Shown here: piece by piece, positions 50,979 through 59,707 of the stretch
How the letters are laid out: every line of letters begins with the position of its first letter
Numbering within the stretch: the stretch's first letter is position 1
Assembly (NCBI GenBank): GCA_023248635.1
Contig: JAHFED010000003.1
Coordinates: 1 to 64,000, forward strand
Reading direction: 5' to 3'
Source of the DNA: Myxococcales bacterium
GTDB lineage: Bacteria > Myxococcota > UBA727 > VGSZ01
Length of the DNA: 64,000 bases
Program-made: the position numbers and the translations under genes
The notes under the pieces: model-generated
What the model was told of the DNA's origin: nothing
Seen by the model: the letters and a program-made list of their open reading frames with translations, nothing else
Database searches by the model: none

Positions 50979-52946
50979 ATGAGGTTTTCCATGCGCTTCG
51001 GCTCCGTATTCATGGCTGGTATTTTCCCCTCCCTCGCCGTGCTGGGCTCCTGCACCATCCCCATCGGTGGCGCCGAAGTCGGTGACCTGCGCGTCACCTG
51101 GTCCTTCGCGGCGGCGGCGGGGGACGACGCCAGCCAGCGCTGCGCCGACGTCGGCGTCGACAACGTCACCATTCAGCTCATCGAGAAGGGCAAAGAGGGA
51201 GCCGGGGCCAAGGCCTTTGGTGCCACCGGAGCCTGCATCGATGGCTCGATGGTGCTGCCCGACGTGCTCGCTGGCACCTACACGCTGACCGCCACTGGCG
51301 ACGGCGAGGTCGCGGTCTTCGACAACGGCGAGGGGCTGACCGTCGAGGTCAAAGCCAATGAAGAGAGCGCCGTCGACGCCCCCCTGGTGCTGGCCAATGG
51401 GGAGGTCGTGAGCCGGGTGGAGTTCCAGTACACCTTCGCTGGCGAGGCCCGCTGCAGCGCCGCCAAGGTCGCCACCATCAACGCCCAGATCATCGACGAC
51501 AACGGTACCCCCATCGCCGGCAGCACGTCGGAGTGCATCGGCGGGCTGGCCGTCGTCGAAGGGGTGCGCGTCGGCGAACACACCTTGCAAGTCGAAGCCA
51601 TCGACGGCGACGGCAACGTGCGCTTCTTCAAAGAGATCACGATCAAGGCCCTGCAAGCGGGCAAGACCGTGCGTCCCAATCGGGTCGATCTCGACGCCGC
51701 CCTCGTCGACGTCGTCGTCAATTTTGGTTTCGAGGATCAAGACAGCTGCGCTGAGGCCGGTGTGGCCACCGTCGACGTGCAGCTGCGGGACAGCGACGAC
51801 AACGTCATCGCCGGCCAAAACGTTGCCTGCGTCGGCGGCAGCGCGGTCTTTCCGAACATGCCGCTCGACGTGAACCGCGACGGCACCATCGACGAGACCG
51901 ACGTCTACACGGTGAAGGTCGATGGCATCGACGGTGGTGGCGAGGTGCTCTTCAGCAAGAACGAAGACGGCGTCACCTTCAGCGCCGAGGAGCCCGCGCT
52001 TGCGGTGACCCTCGATGCGGTGTCGTCGACGGTGCGGGTGCGCTTCACCTTCCCCGCTGGCCTCTCGTGCGCCGACCTCGGCCAGCCCAACGTCGACATC
52101 CAGATTGTCGACAGCGACGGCAACGCCACTGGCACCAACGTGGCCTGCATCGCCGGCGACAGCGGTCCCTTGATCGCTGCTCCCGGGCGGGCCTCGATCT
52201 CCATCGACGCCATCGTCGGCGACGACGTGATCTTCCATGGTGACGACGACAACGTGGGCCTGGCTGCCGGCAACAACGTCGAAGAGATCAACTTGGTCGC
52301 GGTGCGCAGCACCCTCGAGCTGAGCTGGGACTTCTCCTTGGTGCACGGTCCGACGTTTCGCGACGACGGCACCCAGGCGGCCGGAATCGCCGAGCCGCCC
52401 ACGAACTCCTGCATCGATGCCGACGTCGACACCGTCATCGTCCGGATCTTCCGTGGGGGCACGCTCGAGCTGGCGCAGTCGGTCGATTGCGACGACGGGC
52501 GCGTCGAAATGCCGGGAATCGCCGTTGGCAACATCACAGTGCAAATGGAGGGCATTCGCGAGCAAGAAGGCGACGCTCCGTTCAAGCTGGACGACACCGT
52601 CGTCGTCGCGGGCAGCCGGACCGCGCCGCCCCCCTTCACGCTCGAGCCCGCGCTGGTGTTTGCTCTGTTGGTGTGGGCGGGTGACTGCGGCACAGCTGGG
52701 GCTGCCACCGTCGACGTGCGGGTAGAGGCCGGCGTGAACGGCGTGAACTCTGGCATCAACCTGCCCTGTGCCCAGGGCAGCCAGACCCTGGCGTTGCCCG
52801 CTGGGTCCGAGCTGTCCCCCATCACCATCACCCTGCTCGGCGTCGACGGCCAGGGGGTCCCCGACGTCGCTGCCGACCTTTCGACCATCGGGCCGGTCGC
52901 CGTCGCCCCGGGCATCAGCACTTTCCGCTTCTCTGGCCCGGACTGA
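50979..52946 (+). CDS. Lipoprotein with about six tandem Cys-containing repeat domains
   Basis: The 655-aa product has a lipobox (AVLGSC, Cys24 after MRFSMRFGSVFMAGIFPSL). About six units of roughly 100 residues follow. Each begins with a strand ending in a Phe/Trp (VTWSF, VEFQYTF, VVNFGF, VRFTF, LSWDF, FALLVWAG). Next come a first Cys (RCADVGV, RCSAAKV, SCAEAGV, SCADLGQ, SCIDADV, DCGTAGA), a VxxVxIQL-like strand, and a second Cys (ACIDG, ECIGG, ACVGG, ACIAG, DCDDG). Such Ig-like units probably carry one disulfide each. No known function. ATG at 50979 is supported by the signal peptide. It follows the barrel gene on the same strand. Confidence 0.7.
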   Translation: MRFSMRFGSVFMAGIFPSLAVLGSCTIPIGGAEVGDLRVTWSFAAAAGDDASQRCADVGVDNVTIQLIEKGKEGAGAKAFGATGACIDGSMVLPDVLAGTYTLTATGDGEVAVFDNGEGLTVEVKANEESAVDAPLVLANGEVVSRVEFQYTFAGEARCSAAKVATINAQIIDDNGTPIAGSTSECIGGLAVVEGVRVGEHTLQVEAIDGDGNVRFFKEITIKALQAGKTVRPNRVDLDAALVDVVVNFGFEDQDSCAEAGVATVDVQLRDSDDNVIAGQNVACVGGSAVFPNMPLDVNRDGTIDETDVYTVKVDGIDGGGEVLFSKNEDGVTFSAEEPALAVTLDAVSSTVRVRFTFPAGLSCADLGQPNVDIQIVDSDGNATGTNVACIAGDSGPLIAAPGRASISIDAIVGDDVIFHGDDDNVGLAAGNNVEEINLVAVRSTLELSWDFSLVHGPTFRDDGTQAAGIAEPPTNSCIDADVDTVIVRIFRGGTLELAQSVDCDDGRVEMPGIAVGNITVQMEGIREQEGDAPFKLDDTVVVAGSRTAPPPFTLEPALVFALLVWAGDCGTAGAATVDVRVEAGVNGVNSGINLPCAQGSQTLALPAGSELSPITITLLGVDGQGVPDVAADLSTIGPVAVAPGISTFRFSGPD

Positions 52947-52997
52947 GATCGGCACCGGCTGGCCAAGGTGCTCCCAAGGCAGTAGAGCGCGCTCGCA

Positions 52998-53909
52998 ATG
53001 CAAAAGCTGCGGACATCGCTGGTCGGCGGGGTCGTCGTCGTCTCTGTGCTCGGCGCTGGCGGCGGTTTCTACCTCGTCCACCAAACGTCGCCGGAGGCCG
53101 CTCGATCCCTGTTGGCCATCGACGCCGGCATGCTCGTCGCCCTCGCGGTTTGCGTCTGGGTGCTGCTCGGCCCGACGCTGGCACGCATTGACGAGCTGGT
53201 GGAGGCCCTGCGGGCCCTGGCGCGCGGCGAAAAACACACCCGCATCGACGCCGCCGAGTTCGCCGGCCTTGGCGACGTTGCCCGCGCCGTGAACGAGGTC
53301 GCGGCGGCCTTGTGCGAAAACGACGATCCCAACCTGGGCCCCGTGCAAAAGAAGGTCCGGGACCCCAGCGACATCCTCAAGCTCTCGGGCCCCGTCGCCA
53401 GCACTGCCCGGGTCTCAGGTCGCGTGCCCAAGGCCCCCCGAGCCCCTGAGCCCAGCCACGCAGAAGGCGGCGACGACGTCGACGGACGTGTCTCGGCTCA
53501 TCCCGAGATCGGTGCCGTGCGGGTGCGAAAGAAGCCGGATCCTGAACCGGCCCCAGAGCCCGCGCCGGCCCCCAGTGCTGCACCGCCCAGCGCCCCAGCC
53601 AAGGCCGCGGAGCCTCCTGCGCCGGAGCGCTCGCCGGGCCGGCCCTCCGACGACGACACGGTCATCGAGCCGGCTGCTCCCGAGCCACGCTTGCCAGGCC
53701 GAGGCGAGCTGCAGACCCTCTTTGCGGATTTCGTGCGCGAAAAGAGAGCCGCCAATCACGAAGACGTCGACGTCGACTTCGATGCCTTCGCCGACACCAT
53801 CCTGGCCGAATGCGAACGGCTGGTGCAGGAACACAATTGCCGCGGCGTGCGCTTCGAGATCGCCCTCGCCGACGGCGAAGTGTCGTTGCGACCGCGCTTG
53901 CTCCGCTGA
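52998..53909 (+). CDS. HAMP-like membrane protein with MXAN_5187-type C-terminal domain
   Basis: The 303-aa inner-membrane protein has two helices (LVGGVVVVSVLGAGGGFYLV and LVALAVCVWVLLGPTL) framing a short periplasmic loop. A HAMP-like segment follows (LARIDELVEALRALARGEKHTRID...DVARAVNEVAA). A Pro/Ala-rich linker of about 110 residues leads to a C-terminal domain (LQTLFADFVREKRAANHEDVDV... RGVRFEIALADGEVSLRPRL) resembling the MXAN_5187 domain of myxobacterial proteins. HAMP linkers pass signals from membrane helices to output domains, but no kinase or methyl-accepting domain is present. Function is unknown. It sits 51 bases after the repeat lipoprotein and 36 bases before serA. Confidence 0.65.
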   Translation: MQKLRTSLVGGVVVVSVLGAGGGFYLVHQTSPEAARSLLAIDAGMLVALAVCVWVLLGPTLARIDELVEALRALARGEKHTRIDAAEFAGLGDVARAVNEVAAALCENDDPNLGPVQKKVRDPSDILKLSGPVASTARVSGRVPKAPRAPEPSHAEGGDDVDGRVSAHPEIGAVRVRKKPDPEPAPEPAPAPSAAPPSAPAKAAEPPAPERSPGRPSDDDTVIEPAAPEPRLPGRGELQTLFADFVREKRAANHEDVDVDFDAFADTILAECERLVQEHNCRGVRFEIALADGEVSLRPRLLR

Positions 53910-53945
53910 TCCGCACCGGCGCACCCGAACTGCTGGAGGAGCACG

Positions 53946-54893
53946 ATGACCTTTCGCGTCCTGGTTTCTGACAAGCTCGACCAACAAGGCATTGCCGCGC
54001 TCGCTGCCGCCGACGGCCTGAGTGTCGACGTCAAACCCGGCCTCAAGCCCGCAGAGCAAGAGGCCATCATCGGCGACTACGACGGCCTGATTGTGCGCTC
54101 GGCCACCAAGGTGAACGAAGCCCTGCTGGCCAAGGCCGCAAGGCTGAAGATCGTGATCCGCGCGGGCATCGGCGTCGACAACATCGCCGTCGCCGCCTGC
54201 AAAGAGCGCGGCGTCGTCGTCGAAAACACCCCGCGCGGCAACGTGGTCTCCGCCGCCGAGCATGCCATCGCGCTGATGATGAGCCTGGCGCGTCAGGTGC
54301 CTACGGCCTCGCACACCACGAAGTCTGGTGTGTGGGAGAAGTCGAAGTTCATGGGCGTAGAGATCACCGGCAAGACGCTGGGGGTCATCGGCACAGGCAA
54401 CATCGGCGCCGTCGTCGTCGACCGGGCCCTGGGGCTGCGCATGAAAGTGATCGCCTTCGATCCCATCCTGACCGCCGACAAAGCCGAGGAGCTGGGCGTC
54501 GAGAAGCTCGAACACATCGACGAGCTCTGGCCACGCGCCGACGTCATCTCTCTGCACGTGCCCCTGCTGGCGAGCACGCGGAACCTGCTCAACGACCTGA
54601 GCTTCGCCAAGATGAAGAAGGGCGTGCTGCTGGTGAACGCGGCGCGCGGTGGCCTCATCGACGAAGACGCCCTGCTACGGGCCATCGTCAGCGGCGTCGT
54701 GCGCGGCGCGGCCCTCGACGTCTTTGAGACCGAGCCGGCGCGCAAAGACCACCCGCTGTTTGCGCGCGATGAAGTCATCGCCACCCCCCATCTCGGGGCC
54801 TCCACCTTCGAGGCGCAGGTCAACGTCGCCGTCGAAGCCGCGGAGCAGATGATCGCGTTTTCGCGCGACGGCACCACGATCAACGCTCTCTGA
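53946..54893 (+). CDS. serA: D-3-phosphoglycerate dehydrogenase, short form
   Basis: The 315-aa cytoplasmic enzyme is a D-2-hydroxyacid dehydrogenase. It has the Rossmann GTGNIGAVV motif, the catalytic Arg in NAARGGLIDEDAL, Glu in FETEPA and His in ATPHLGAST. N-terminal segments RVLVSDKLDQQGIAAL and GLIVRSATKVNEALL match SerA. It makes 3-phosphohydroxypyruvate, the first step of serine synthesis. The C-terminal ACT or ASB domain of longer forms is absent, so feedback control by serine through an ACT domain is not expected. GGAGGAGC precedes the ATG. Other members of the family use related hydroxyacids, so the substrate is likely but not proven. Confidence 0.85.
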   Translation: MTFRVLVSDKLDQQGIAALAAADGLSVDVKPGLKPAEQEAIIGDYDGLIVRSATKVNEALLAKAARLKIVIRAGIGVDNIAVAACKERGVVVENTPRGNVVSAAEHAIALMMSLARQVPTASHTTKSGVWEKSKFMGVEITGKTLGVIGTGNIGAVVVDRALGLRMKVIAFDPILTADKAEELGVEKLEHIDELWPRADVISLHVPLLASTRNLLNDLSFAKMKKGVLLVNAARGGLIDEDALLRAIVSGVVRGAALDVFETEPARKDHPLFARDEVIATPHLGASTFEAQVNVAVEAAEQMIAFSRDGTTINAL

Positions 54894-55037
54894 GGATGCC
54901 GAGGCACCGACGCCGGCGTTGACATTGGCCGGAGCCAAGGGGAGGGTGCCCCCGTCGTCGAGGACGATCCGACGTCGACAGCGACGCAGCGGATCTCGCC
55001 ACCGCCCCTTCACCGATCTCACAGACCGAGGAGTCCC

Positions 55038-56060
55038 ATGACCAAGCGCATCGCGATCAACGGGTTTGGCCGCATCGGCCGCGTCGCCTTCCGCATCCTG
55101 TTCGAGCGGATGAAAAAGGGGATGAACGACGTCGAAGTCGTCGCCATCAACGACCTCACCGACGCCGCCACCCTGGCGCACCTGCTCAAATACGACTCGG
55201 TGCACCGCCGCTTCGACGCCGACGTGAAGCACGACAAGGACTCGATCACCGTCAACGGCAAGGTCATCAAGATCTACGCCGAAAAAGATCCCGCCAAGCT
55301 CCCCTGGCGCACCCACGAGGTCGACGTCGTCATCGAGAGCTCGGGCGTCTACACGAGCAAGGATGATCTGGTGAAGCACATCGGTGCCGGCGCCAAGAAG
55401 GTCATGCTGACGGCGCCGTACAAGGGTACCGCTCCCGATGCCACCATCTGCTTTGGTGTGAACCATACGATCTTCAAGCCCGAAATGACCACGATTTCGA
55501 CGGCGTCGTGCACCACCAACTGCCTGGCTCCTGTGGCCAAAGTGATGATGGACAACTTCGGCATCGAAAACGCGTTCGTCACCACCATCCACAGCTACAC
55601 GAACGACCAGCGCATCCTCGATTTGCCCCACAAGGACATGCGCCGCGCCCGCGCCGCCGCCCTGAACATGATCCCCACGTCGACCGGTGCCGCCCAGGCC
55701 GTGTCTTTGGTGCTGCCCGAGCTCAAAGGCAAGTTCGACGGTTGCGCCATCCGCGTGCCCACGCCCAACGTCAGCATCATCGATCTCACCTGCGTCGTGG
55801 GCAAGGCGACGACGACGGAAGAGGTCAACGCCAAGCTCAAGGCCGCCGCCGACGGCGCCTTCAAGGGTGTCATGGGCTACACCGACGAAGAGCTGGTCTC
55901 GACGGACTTCATGGGCTCCCTCGAGTCTTCCGTCGTCGACGGACCGTCGACCGCCGTCTTGAATGGCAAGTTCGTGAAAGTGCTGGCCTGGTACGACAAC
56001 GAGTGGGGCTTTACCAACCGCGCCATCGACCTGGTCACCATGATGGCCAAGGCCTGCTGA
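55038..56060 (+). CDS. gap: Glyceraldehyde-3-phosphate dehydrogenase
   Basis: The 340-aa cytoplasmic enzyme has the NAD-binding start RIAINGFGRIGRVAFRI, the catalytic Cys in ISTASCTTNCLAP, THSYTNDQ-like TIHSYTNDQRILDLPH, and the C-terminal WYDNEWGFTNRAIDLV. Family length fits exactly. It catalyses the NAD-dependent oxidation of glyceraldehyde 3-phosphate in glycolysis. GAGGAG lies before the ATG. A clear intrinsic terminator follows at 56081-56107, so it forms a transcript end. serA lies 144 bases upstream. Confidence 0.97.
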   Translation: MTKRIAINGFGRIGRVAFRILFERMKKGMNDVEVVAINDLTDAATLAHLLKYDSVHRRFDADVKHDKDSITVNGKVIKIYAEKDPAKLPWRTHEVDVVIESSGVYTSKDDLVKHIGAGAKKVMLTAPYKGTAPDATICFGVNHTIFKPEMTTISTASCTTNCLAPVAKVMMDNFGIENAFVTTIHSYTNDQRILDLPHKDMRRARAAALNMIPTSTGAAQAVSLVLPELKGKFDGCAIRVPTPNVSIIDLTCVVGKATTTEEVNAKLKAAADGAFKGVMGYTDEELVSTDFMGSLESSVVDGPSTAVLNGKFVKVLAWYDNEWGFTNRAIDLVTMMAKAC

Positions 56061-56080
56061 GAGAGAGATTCTGCCTCGTG

Positions 56081-56107
56081 AAAAGACCGCCTTTGGGCGG
56101 TCTTTTT
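56081..56107 (+). terminator. Intrinsic terminator of gap
   Basis: Stem AAAAGACCGCC (56081-56091) with GGCGGTCTTTT (56096-56106), loop TTTG, then a T-run. It ends transcription of gap, and by symmetry may also end the convergent minus-strand gene that stops at 56112. Confidence 0.9.
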
Positions 56108-56111
56108 GTTT

Positions 56112-56708
56112 CTAGAACAGCTGCATCCCGATGCTGATGGTGCCGTGCCAGTTGAAGAGCCGGTCCTCGATTCCGGAGCCGTCGGCAAAGAGGGCTCCGC
56201 CGGTGTGAAAGACCGGGAGGCCAGCGGTCACCCAGGGCATGACGTAGACGTCGTCGACCAGCGTTCCGCCAGAAGCGGCGCCTTCGAAGGGAAACCAGGT
56301 GAAGCCCGCGGTGGCGTGCACATAGAGCTCGTGGGCCGTGGCGTTGCGGGAGGGTTGGTCAACGTCTGTGTAGCGCAGCTGGTAGGCGTAGAGCTCGGGG
56401 CCGACGAAGAAGCCGCTGTGCTCCCGGGCTCCTGCGGCCGGCGACGATGTCAACCAGCCGATCTGAAAGCAGGTCTCGGTGATGCGCAAGCGCGGATCGT
56501 GGGCGACGACGATGGGGACCAGGAAGCGGGGGACGTCGACGACGAAGGCCGCCACGCTCAGGCGGCTGTCGCTCGATCTCGGCAAGACGTCGAAGCCCAC
56601 CGAGGCGCCGCCGGCCACCACGGTCACCAGGGGATCGATGCGCACGCGCAAACCCGGCGCAGGCTCCTTGCCTGCCAACAACGACACCAGCAAGAACAGC
56701 GGGCTCAA
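56112..56708 (-). CDS. Predicted exported protein of unknown function (TTG start)
   Basis: The 198-aa product is read from a TTG that overlaps the stop of the upstream nuclease gene (TTGA overlap). It begins with a signal peptide (MSPLFLLVSLLAGKEPAPG). The rest alternates in a beta manner (LRVRIDPLVTVVAGGASVGFDVL, HELYVHATAGFTWFPFEG, LFNWHGTISIGMQLF) and ends with Phe, fitting a small outer-membrane barrel. No family is recognised. Longer open frames upstream run through the nuclease gene and were rejected. Confidence 0.55.
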   Translation of the reverse strand: MSPLFLLVSLLAGKEPAPGLRVRIDPLVTVVAGGASVGFDVLPRSSDSRLSVAAFVVDVPRFLVPIVVAHDPRLRITETCFQIGWLTSSPAAGAREHSGFFVGPELYAYQLRYTDVDQPSRNATAHELYVHATAGFTWFPFEGAASGGTLVDDVYVMPWVTAGLPVFHTGGALFADGSGIEDRLFNWHGTISIGMQLF

Positions 56709-58078
56709 TGTTGGTGCGACGACGACGACGGCAGCGCCTTGCCTTCGAGGTAGGCCACCAGATCGCGTTGGGCGCTGGCTTCGCCGTGGTGCAGGGCCAC
56801 CCGCTTCACCCTGGGGATGGCCGAGAGCCAGGCCTTGAGCTCCTTGCGATCGGCGTGGGCCGAGAGGCCGCGCAGGGTCTCGATGCGGGCTCGCACAGGC
56901 ACTTCTTCGCCGTCGAGCCAGACCGAAGCACCGCTCTTGGCAGCCTCCTGGATGCGTCGGCCCGGGGTGCCCACGCTCTGGTGACCGACGAAGAGCAAGG
57001 TGTTGCGCGGGTCGGCCAAGCCGCCGTCGACGAGGTGGTTGATGATGCGCCCCCCCGTGATCATGCCCGAGCCGGCGATGATGATCATGGGTCCTGGTGC
57101 ACTGCGAATGCGCGCAGAATCGCGGCCTTTCTTCGACACATAAAGATCGTCGAAATCGAGCGGGTCGTCGCCGCGGGAGAGCTTGTGAATGGTTTCGGCG
57201 TCGTAGAGCTGGCGGAATTTTGCATAGGTTTCGGTGACGAGCAGGCCCATCGGAGTGTCTAGAGCGACCGGCACACGCTGCAGGCGACCGGACTCGACCA
57301 GCTCGTTCAAGAAATAGAGCAGGACTTGAGTGCGGCCGATGGCGAAGGCGGGGATGAAGATCTTGCCCTTCTTCGCCGCCGTCTCTTTGACCACGGAGAG
57401 CAATTTTTCTTCGATGTCGTCGTGGCCATGCTCGTGCTCGCGGCTGCCGTAGGTGGACTCCATGACGACGACGTCGACGTCTCGGGCGTTTCCCCAATGG
57501 GTGAACGCGTCTTTCAAGATGGGCGACCCCGGGCGCCCGAGATCACCCGAGAGGATCACCCGGCTCTTGTCGCTGACGATGTCGACGGAGGCCGATCCCA
57601 AGATGTGCCCGGCCTCGCGGAAGGTGACGTTGAGGTTGAGTGCGCCGGTGGGACCACTGCTGCGGTCGTAGGGGATGGGGTGGGCCAACTTGTCGAAGGT
57701 CTCGAGGAACCACTGGATCTCTCTGAAGCTCGCGCGCTGCATCGCCAGGCTGTCCTCGAGAGAGATGCGAGCAATGTCCAGCGTCGCCGTCGTCGCCAGG
57801 ATGGGCTTGTCGAAGCCGCCATCGAGCAGCTGGGGCAGCGAGCCGATGTGATCGAGATGCCCGTGGGTCAACAAGACGGCGTCGACGCCCTTGGCCGCGT
57901 CGGGGAACACCCAGCTGCGCGCCTCACGCCCCTGTCCGATCCCGCAATCCACCAGCAGCTTCTGGCCGCCGATGTCGACCCGGGTCATGGCGCCGGTGAC
58001 GCTTTCGATGGCCCCCAGCAAGCGCACCTCGCCGTCGGGAAGGGGATGCACGGCAGTACAGGCAACGACGTCGGACAT
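56705..58078 (-). CDS. Metallo-beta-lactamase/beta-CASP RNA nuclease-like protein
   Basis: The 457-aa cytoplasmic protein has the metal motif LTHGHLDHIGS, GHILGSAS, SGDLGRPG, and the beta-CASP region with ESTYGSREHEHG, IPAFAIGRTQVLLYFL, and GMITGGRIINHL. The RNA-metabolising motif RGLSAHADRKEL closes it, and HHGEASAQ follows. This is the CPSF-like architecture of bacterial and archaeal RNA nucleases (TTHA0252-like). ATG at 58078 is preferred; an in-frame TTG at 58102 overlaps the upstream gene. It stands between two small unknown genes in the same direction. Confidence 0.88.
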   Translation of the reverse strand: MSDVVACTAVHPLPDGEVRLLGAIESVTGAMTRVDIGGQKLLVDCGIGQGREARSWVFPDAAKGVDAVLLTHGHLDHIGSLPQLLDGGFDKPILATTATLDIARISLEDSLAMQRASFREIQWFLETFDKLAHPIPYDRSSGPTGALNLNVTFREAGHILGSASVDIVSDKSRVILSGDLGRPGSPILKDAFTHWGNARDVDVVVMESTYGSREHEHGHDDIEEKLLSVVKETAAKKGKIFIPAFAIGRTQVLLYFLNELVESGRLQRVPVALDTPMGLLVTETYAKFRQLYDAETIHKLSRGDDPLDFDDLYVSKKGRDSARIRSAPGPMIIIAGSGMITGGRIINHLVDGGLADPRNTLLFVGHQSVGTPGRRIQEAAKSGASVWLDGEEVPVRARIETLRGLSAHADRKELKAWLSAIPRVKRVALHHGEASAQRDLVAYLEGKALPSSSSHQH

Positions 58079-58098
58079 GAGACCTGCTTCGAGAAGGC

Positions 58099-58497
58099 TC
58101 AAAACTTCGGCAGCGGGGGGGCACCAGGGCGACGGGCCCGGGGATCGGTGAACTCCTCGAGCTTGCGGCCGCGCTCCCGCTCACCGTCGATCTTCTGGTG
58201 CAACGCTTTGCGCGCGCCATCGAGCTGGGGGAGCGCGCCGGCGCACACGGCCAGGAGCTGAGAGGCCGCCTGCGGCGACTTGCGCTCGACCTCGAGGTGC
58301 CTGCAGAACGAGACCAAGGCCATCACCCCGGCCTTGACGCCGACCGCGCCTCCTTCTTCGCCCTCGAGCTCGTCCTTGATCCACTGCAGGCCAATGGGCT
58401 CGAAGGCGAAAGGCTCGGTGCGGCCGCGCACCAAGTTCTGAATGGCGAGATCCACAAGGCGATGAACCGGAGCAGAAGCGACCTTTTGTGCAGTCAT
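58099..58497 (-). CDS. Small protein of unknown function
   Basis: The 132-aa product is mostly helical and charged (VHRLVDLAIQNLVRG, WIKDELEGEEGG, KALHQKIDGERERGRKLEEF). No signal peptide, helix in the membrane, or known domain is seen. It starts two bases after the stop of the upstream cysteine-peptidase-like gene and lies about 20 bases before the nuclease gene, so it is in one operon with both. Its role is unknown. Confidence 0.6.
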   Translation of the reverse strand: MTAQKVASAPVHRLVDLAIQNLVRGRTEPFAFEPIGLQWIKDELEGEEGGAVGVKAGVMALVSFCRHLEVERKSPQAASQLLAVCAGALPQLDGARKALHQKIDGERERGRKLEEFTDPRARRPGAPPLPKF

Positions 58498-58499
58498 GA

Positions 58500-59585
58500 T
58501 TACTTCGACGGTGGAGGTTTCATGTTACTGAAAGTAGCGCCGTATTCCGTGGCGCTGCCGGATCCGCTGCCCTGCATGTGGGTGCGTAGCAGATACCGCA
58601 TCTTGGCGTCTTCGCTGCTCTTGTTGAAGTCGGCGCCGCCGCGGTCGCCGTAGGATTTGAGATCCTTGACGGAGTCGTTGTCGACGACGAAGCCCTCCTT
58701 GGGATCCTTGCCCCGCACGAAGACGCCGCAGACGACGTGCACGCTGCTGGCGGAGTGCTTGATGTCGAACATGGGCGCGCCGCCTTTCTGGCAGCCGCCG
58801 AGCACGCCCTCGGTCAGGGCGGCAAAGCCCTCGCAATCGATGAGCTTCTTGCCATCTTTGGCAACGGGCTGCCCGGCGAAAGACTTGTCGAGCGCCTTTG
58901 GATCGAGTGCGGGTTTCCAATCCACGCCGGCACCGGGGTGCTTGAAGAAGGTCTGGGTGTACTCCGCGAACTCCTTCTTGATCTGCTCGGGTGGGGCGCC
59001 GTTTTGGGCCAGGGTCTTGAAGTAGCCGCTGGCGGCGTTGACCGAGGGCGGGTTTCCGACGTCGGCGCCGATGACGCCAGTCATCTTGGCGCAGTAGTCG
59101 CGCTGGGCGCCGCGGGCGGCGTTGGCGTCGGCATCGGTGATCGAGGCCATCTTGGCGGTGTCGACCTTGGTGGTGTTTCCGCCGGTTTGGTAGGCAGTGA
59201 TTGCGTTGCCGTGGTCGTCTTTGCCCATGGGCGTTCCGCCACTGCTCATGGCCTTCGGCATGCCATCGGCTCCGAAGTCCGACACCGGCGGGAGATGGTT
59301 GAGCCCCTGCTGGCGGCGCCCGGCGTCGGCGGACAGCTCGTCGCCAGAGCGGGTCAGGTTCAGGCTGCCAACGGTGGTGCCGACGAAGCCGTCGTAGTCG
59401 AGGTTGGAGCTGAGCGCCGCGTGGAGATGCGGCTCCTTTTGCTCGAGCCATTTCAAGGATTCAGTGCTCTGTGAATCCTTCTGGTATGCCTCTTTGATCT
59501 GAGCATACTCCTGCTTGGAGATGTTGTTTGCGCCATCGAGCTTCGACGTCTGCGCCTGCTGGGTGACCTGTTTGATGTCCGTCAT
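58500..59585 (-). CDS. Protein of unknown function with a Cys-His-Asp (transglutaminase-like) pattern
   Basis: The 361-aa product begins MTDIKQVTQQAQTSKLDG and has no signal peptide. Its C-terminal half contains LIDCEGFAALTEGVLGGC, SSVHVVCGVFVRG and GFVVDNDSVKDL. The Cys, His and Asp in this order fit the active site of papain-like or transglutaminase-like enzymes. The N-terminal segment (LDGANNISKQEYAQIKEAY) resembles an EF-hand loop. Many Gly/Asp residues lie in between. I do not recognise the family, and secretion by another route cannot be excluded. ATG at 59585 is chosen over an Arg-rich extension upstream. Confidence 0.55.
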   Translation of the reverse strand: MTDIKQVTQQAQTSKLDGANNISKQEYAQIKEAYQKDSQSTESLKWLEQKEPHLHAALSSNLDYDGFVGTTVGSLNLTRSGDELSADAGRRQQGLNHLPPVSDFGADGMPKAMSSGGTPMGKDDHGNAITAYQTGGNTTKVDTAKMASITDADANAARGAQRDYCAKMTGVIGADVGNPPSVNAASGYFKTLAQNGAPPEQIKKEFAEYTQTFFKHPGAGVDWKPALDPKALDKSFAGQPVAKDGKKLIDCEGFAALTEGVLGGCQKGGAPMFDIKHSASSVHVVCGVFVRGKDPKEGFVVDNDSVKDLKSYGDRGGADFNKSSEDAKMRYLLRTHMQGSGSGSATEYGATFSNMKPPPSK

Positions 59586-59707
59586 GGGCCAAAGAATGCG
59601 GCCCGATGGCATCCGAAAACAAGTGTCGGGGCCGAGCCGGTGACGGCGACCGCCTCCGGTGTAGGTCGTCGCGGCACGCGCCCCCACAGCGCTGCTTCGT
59701 CACAGGG

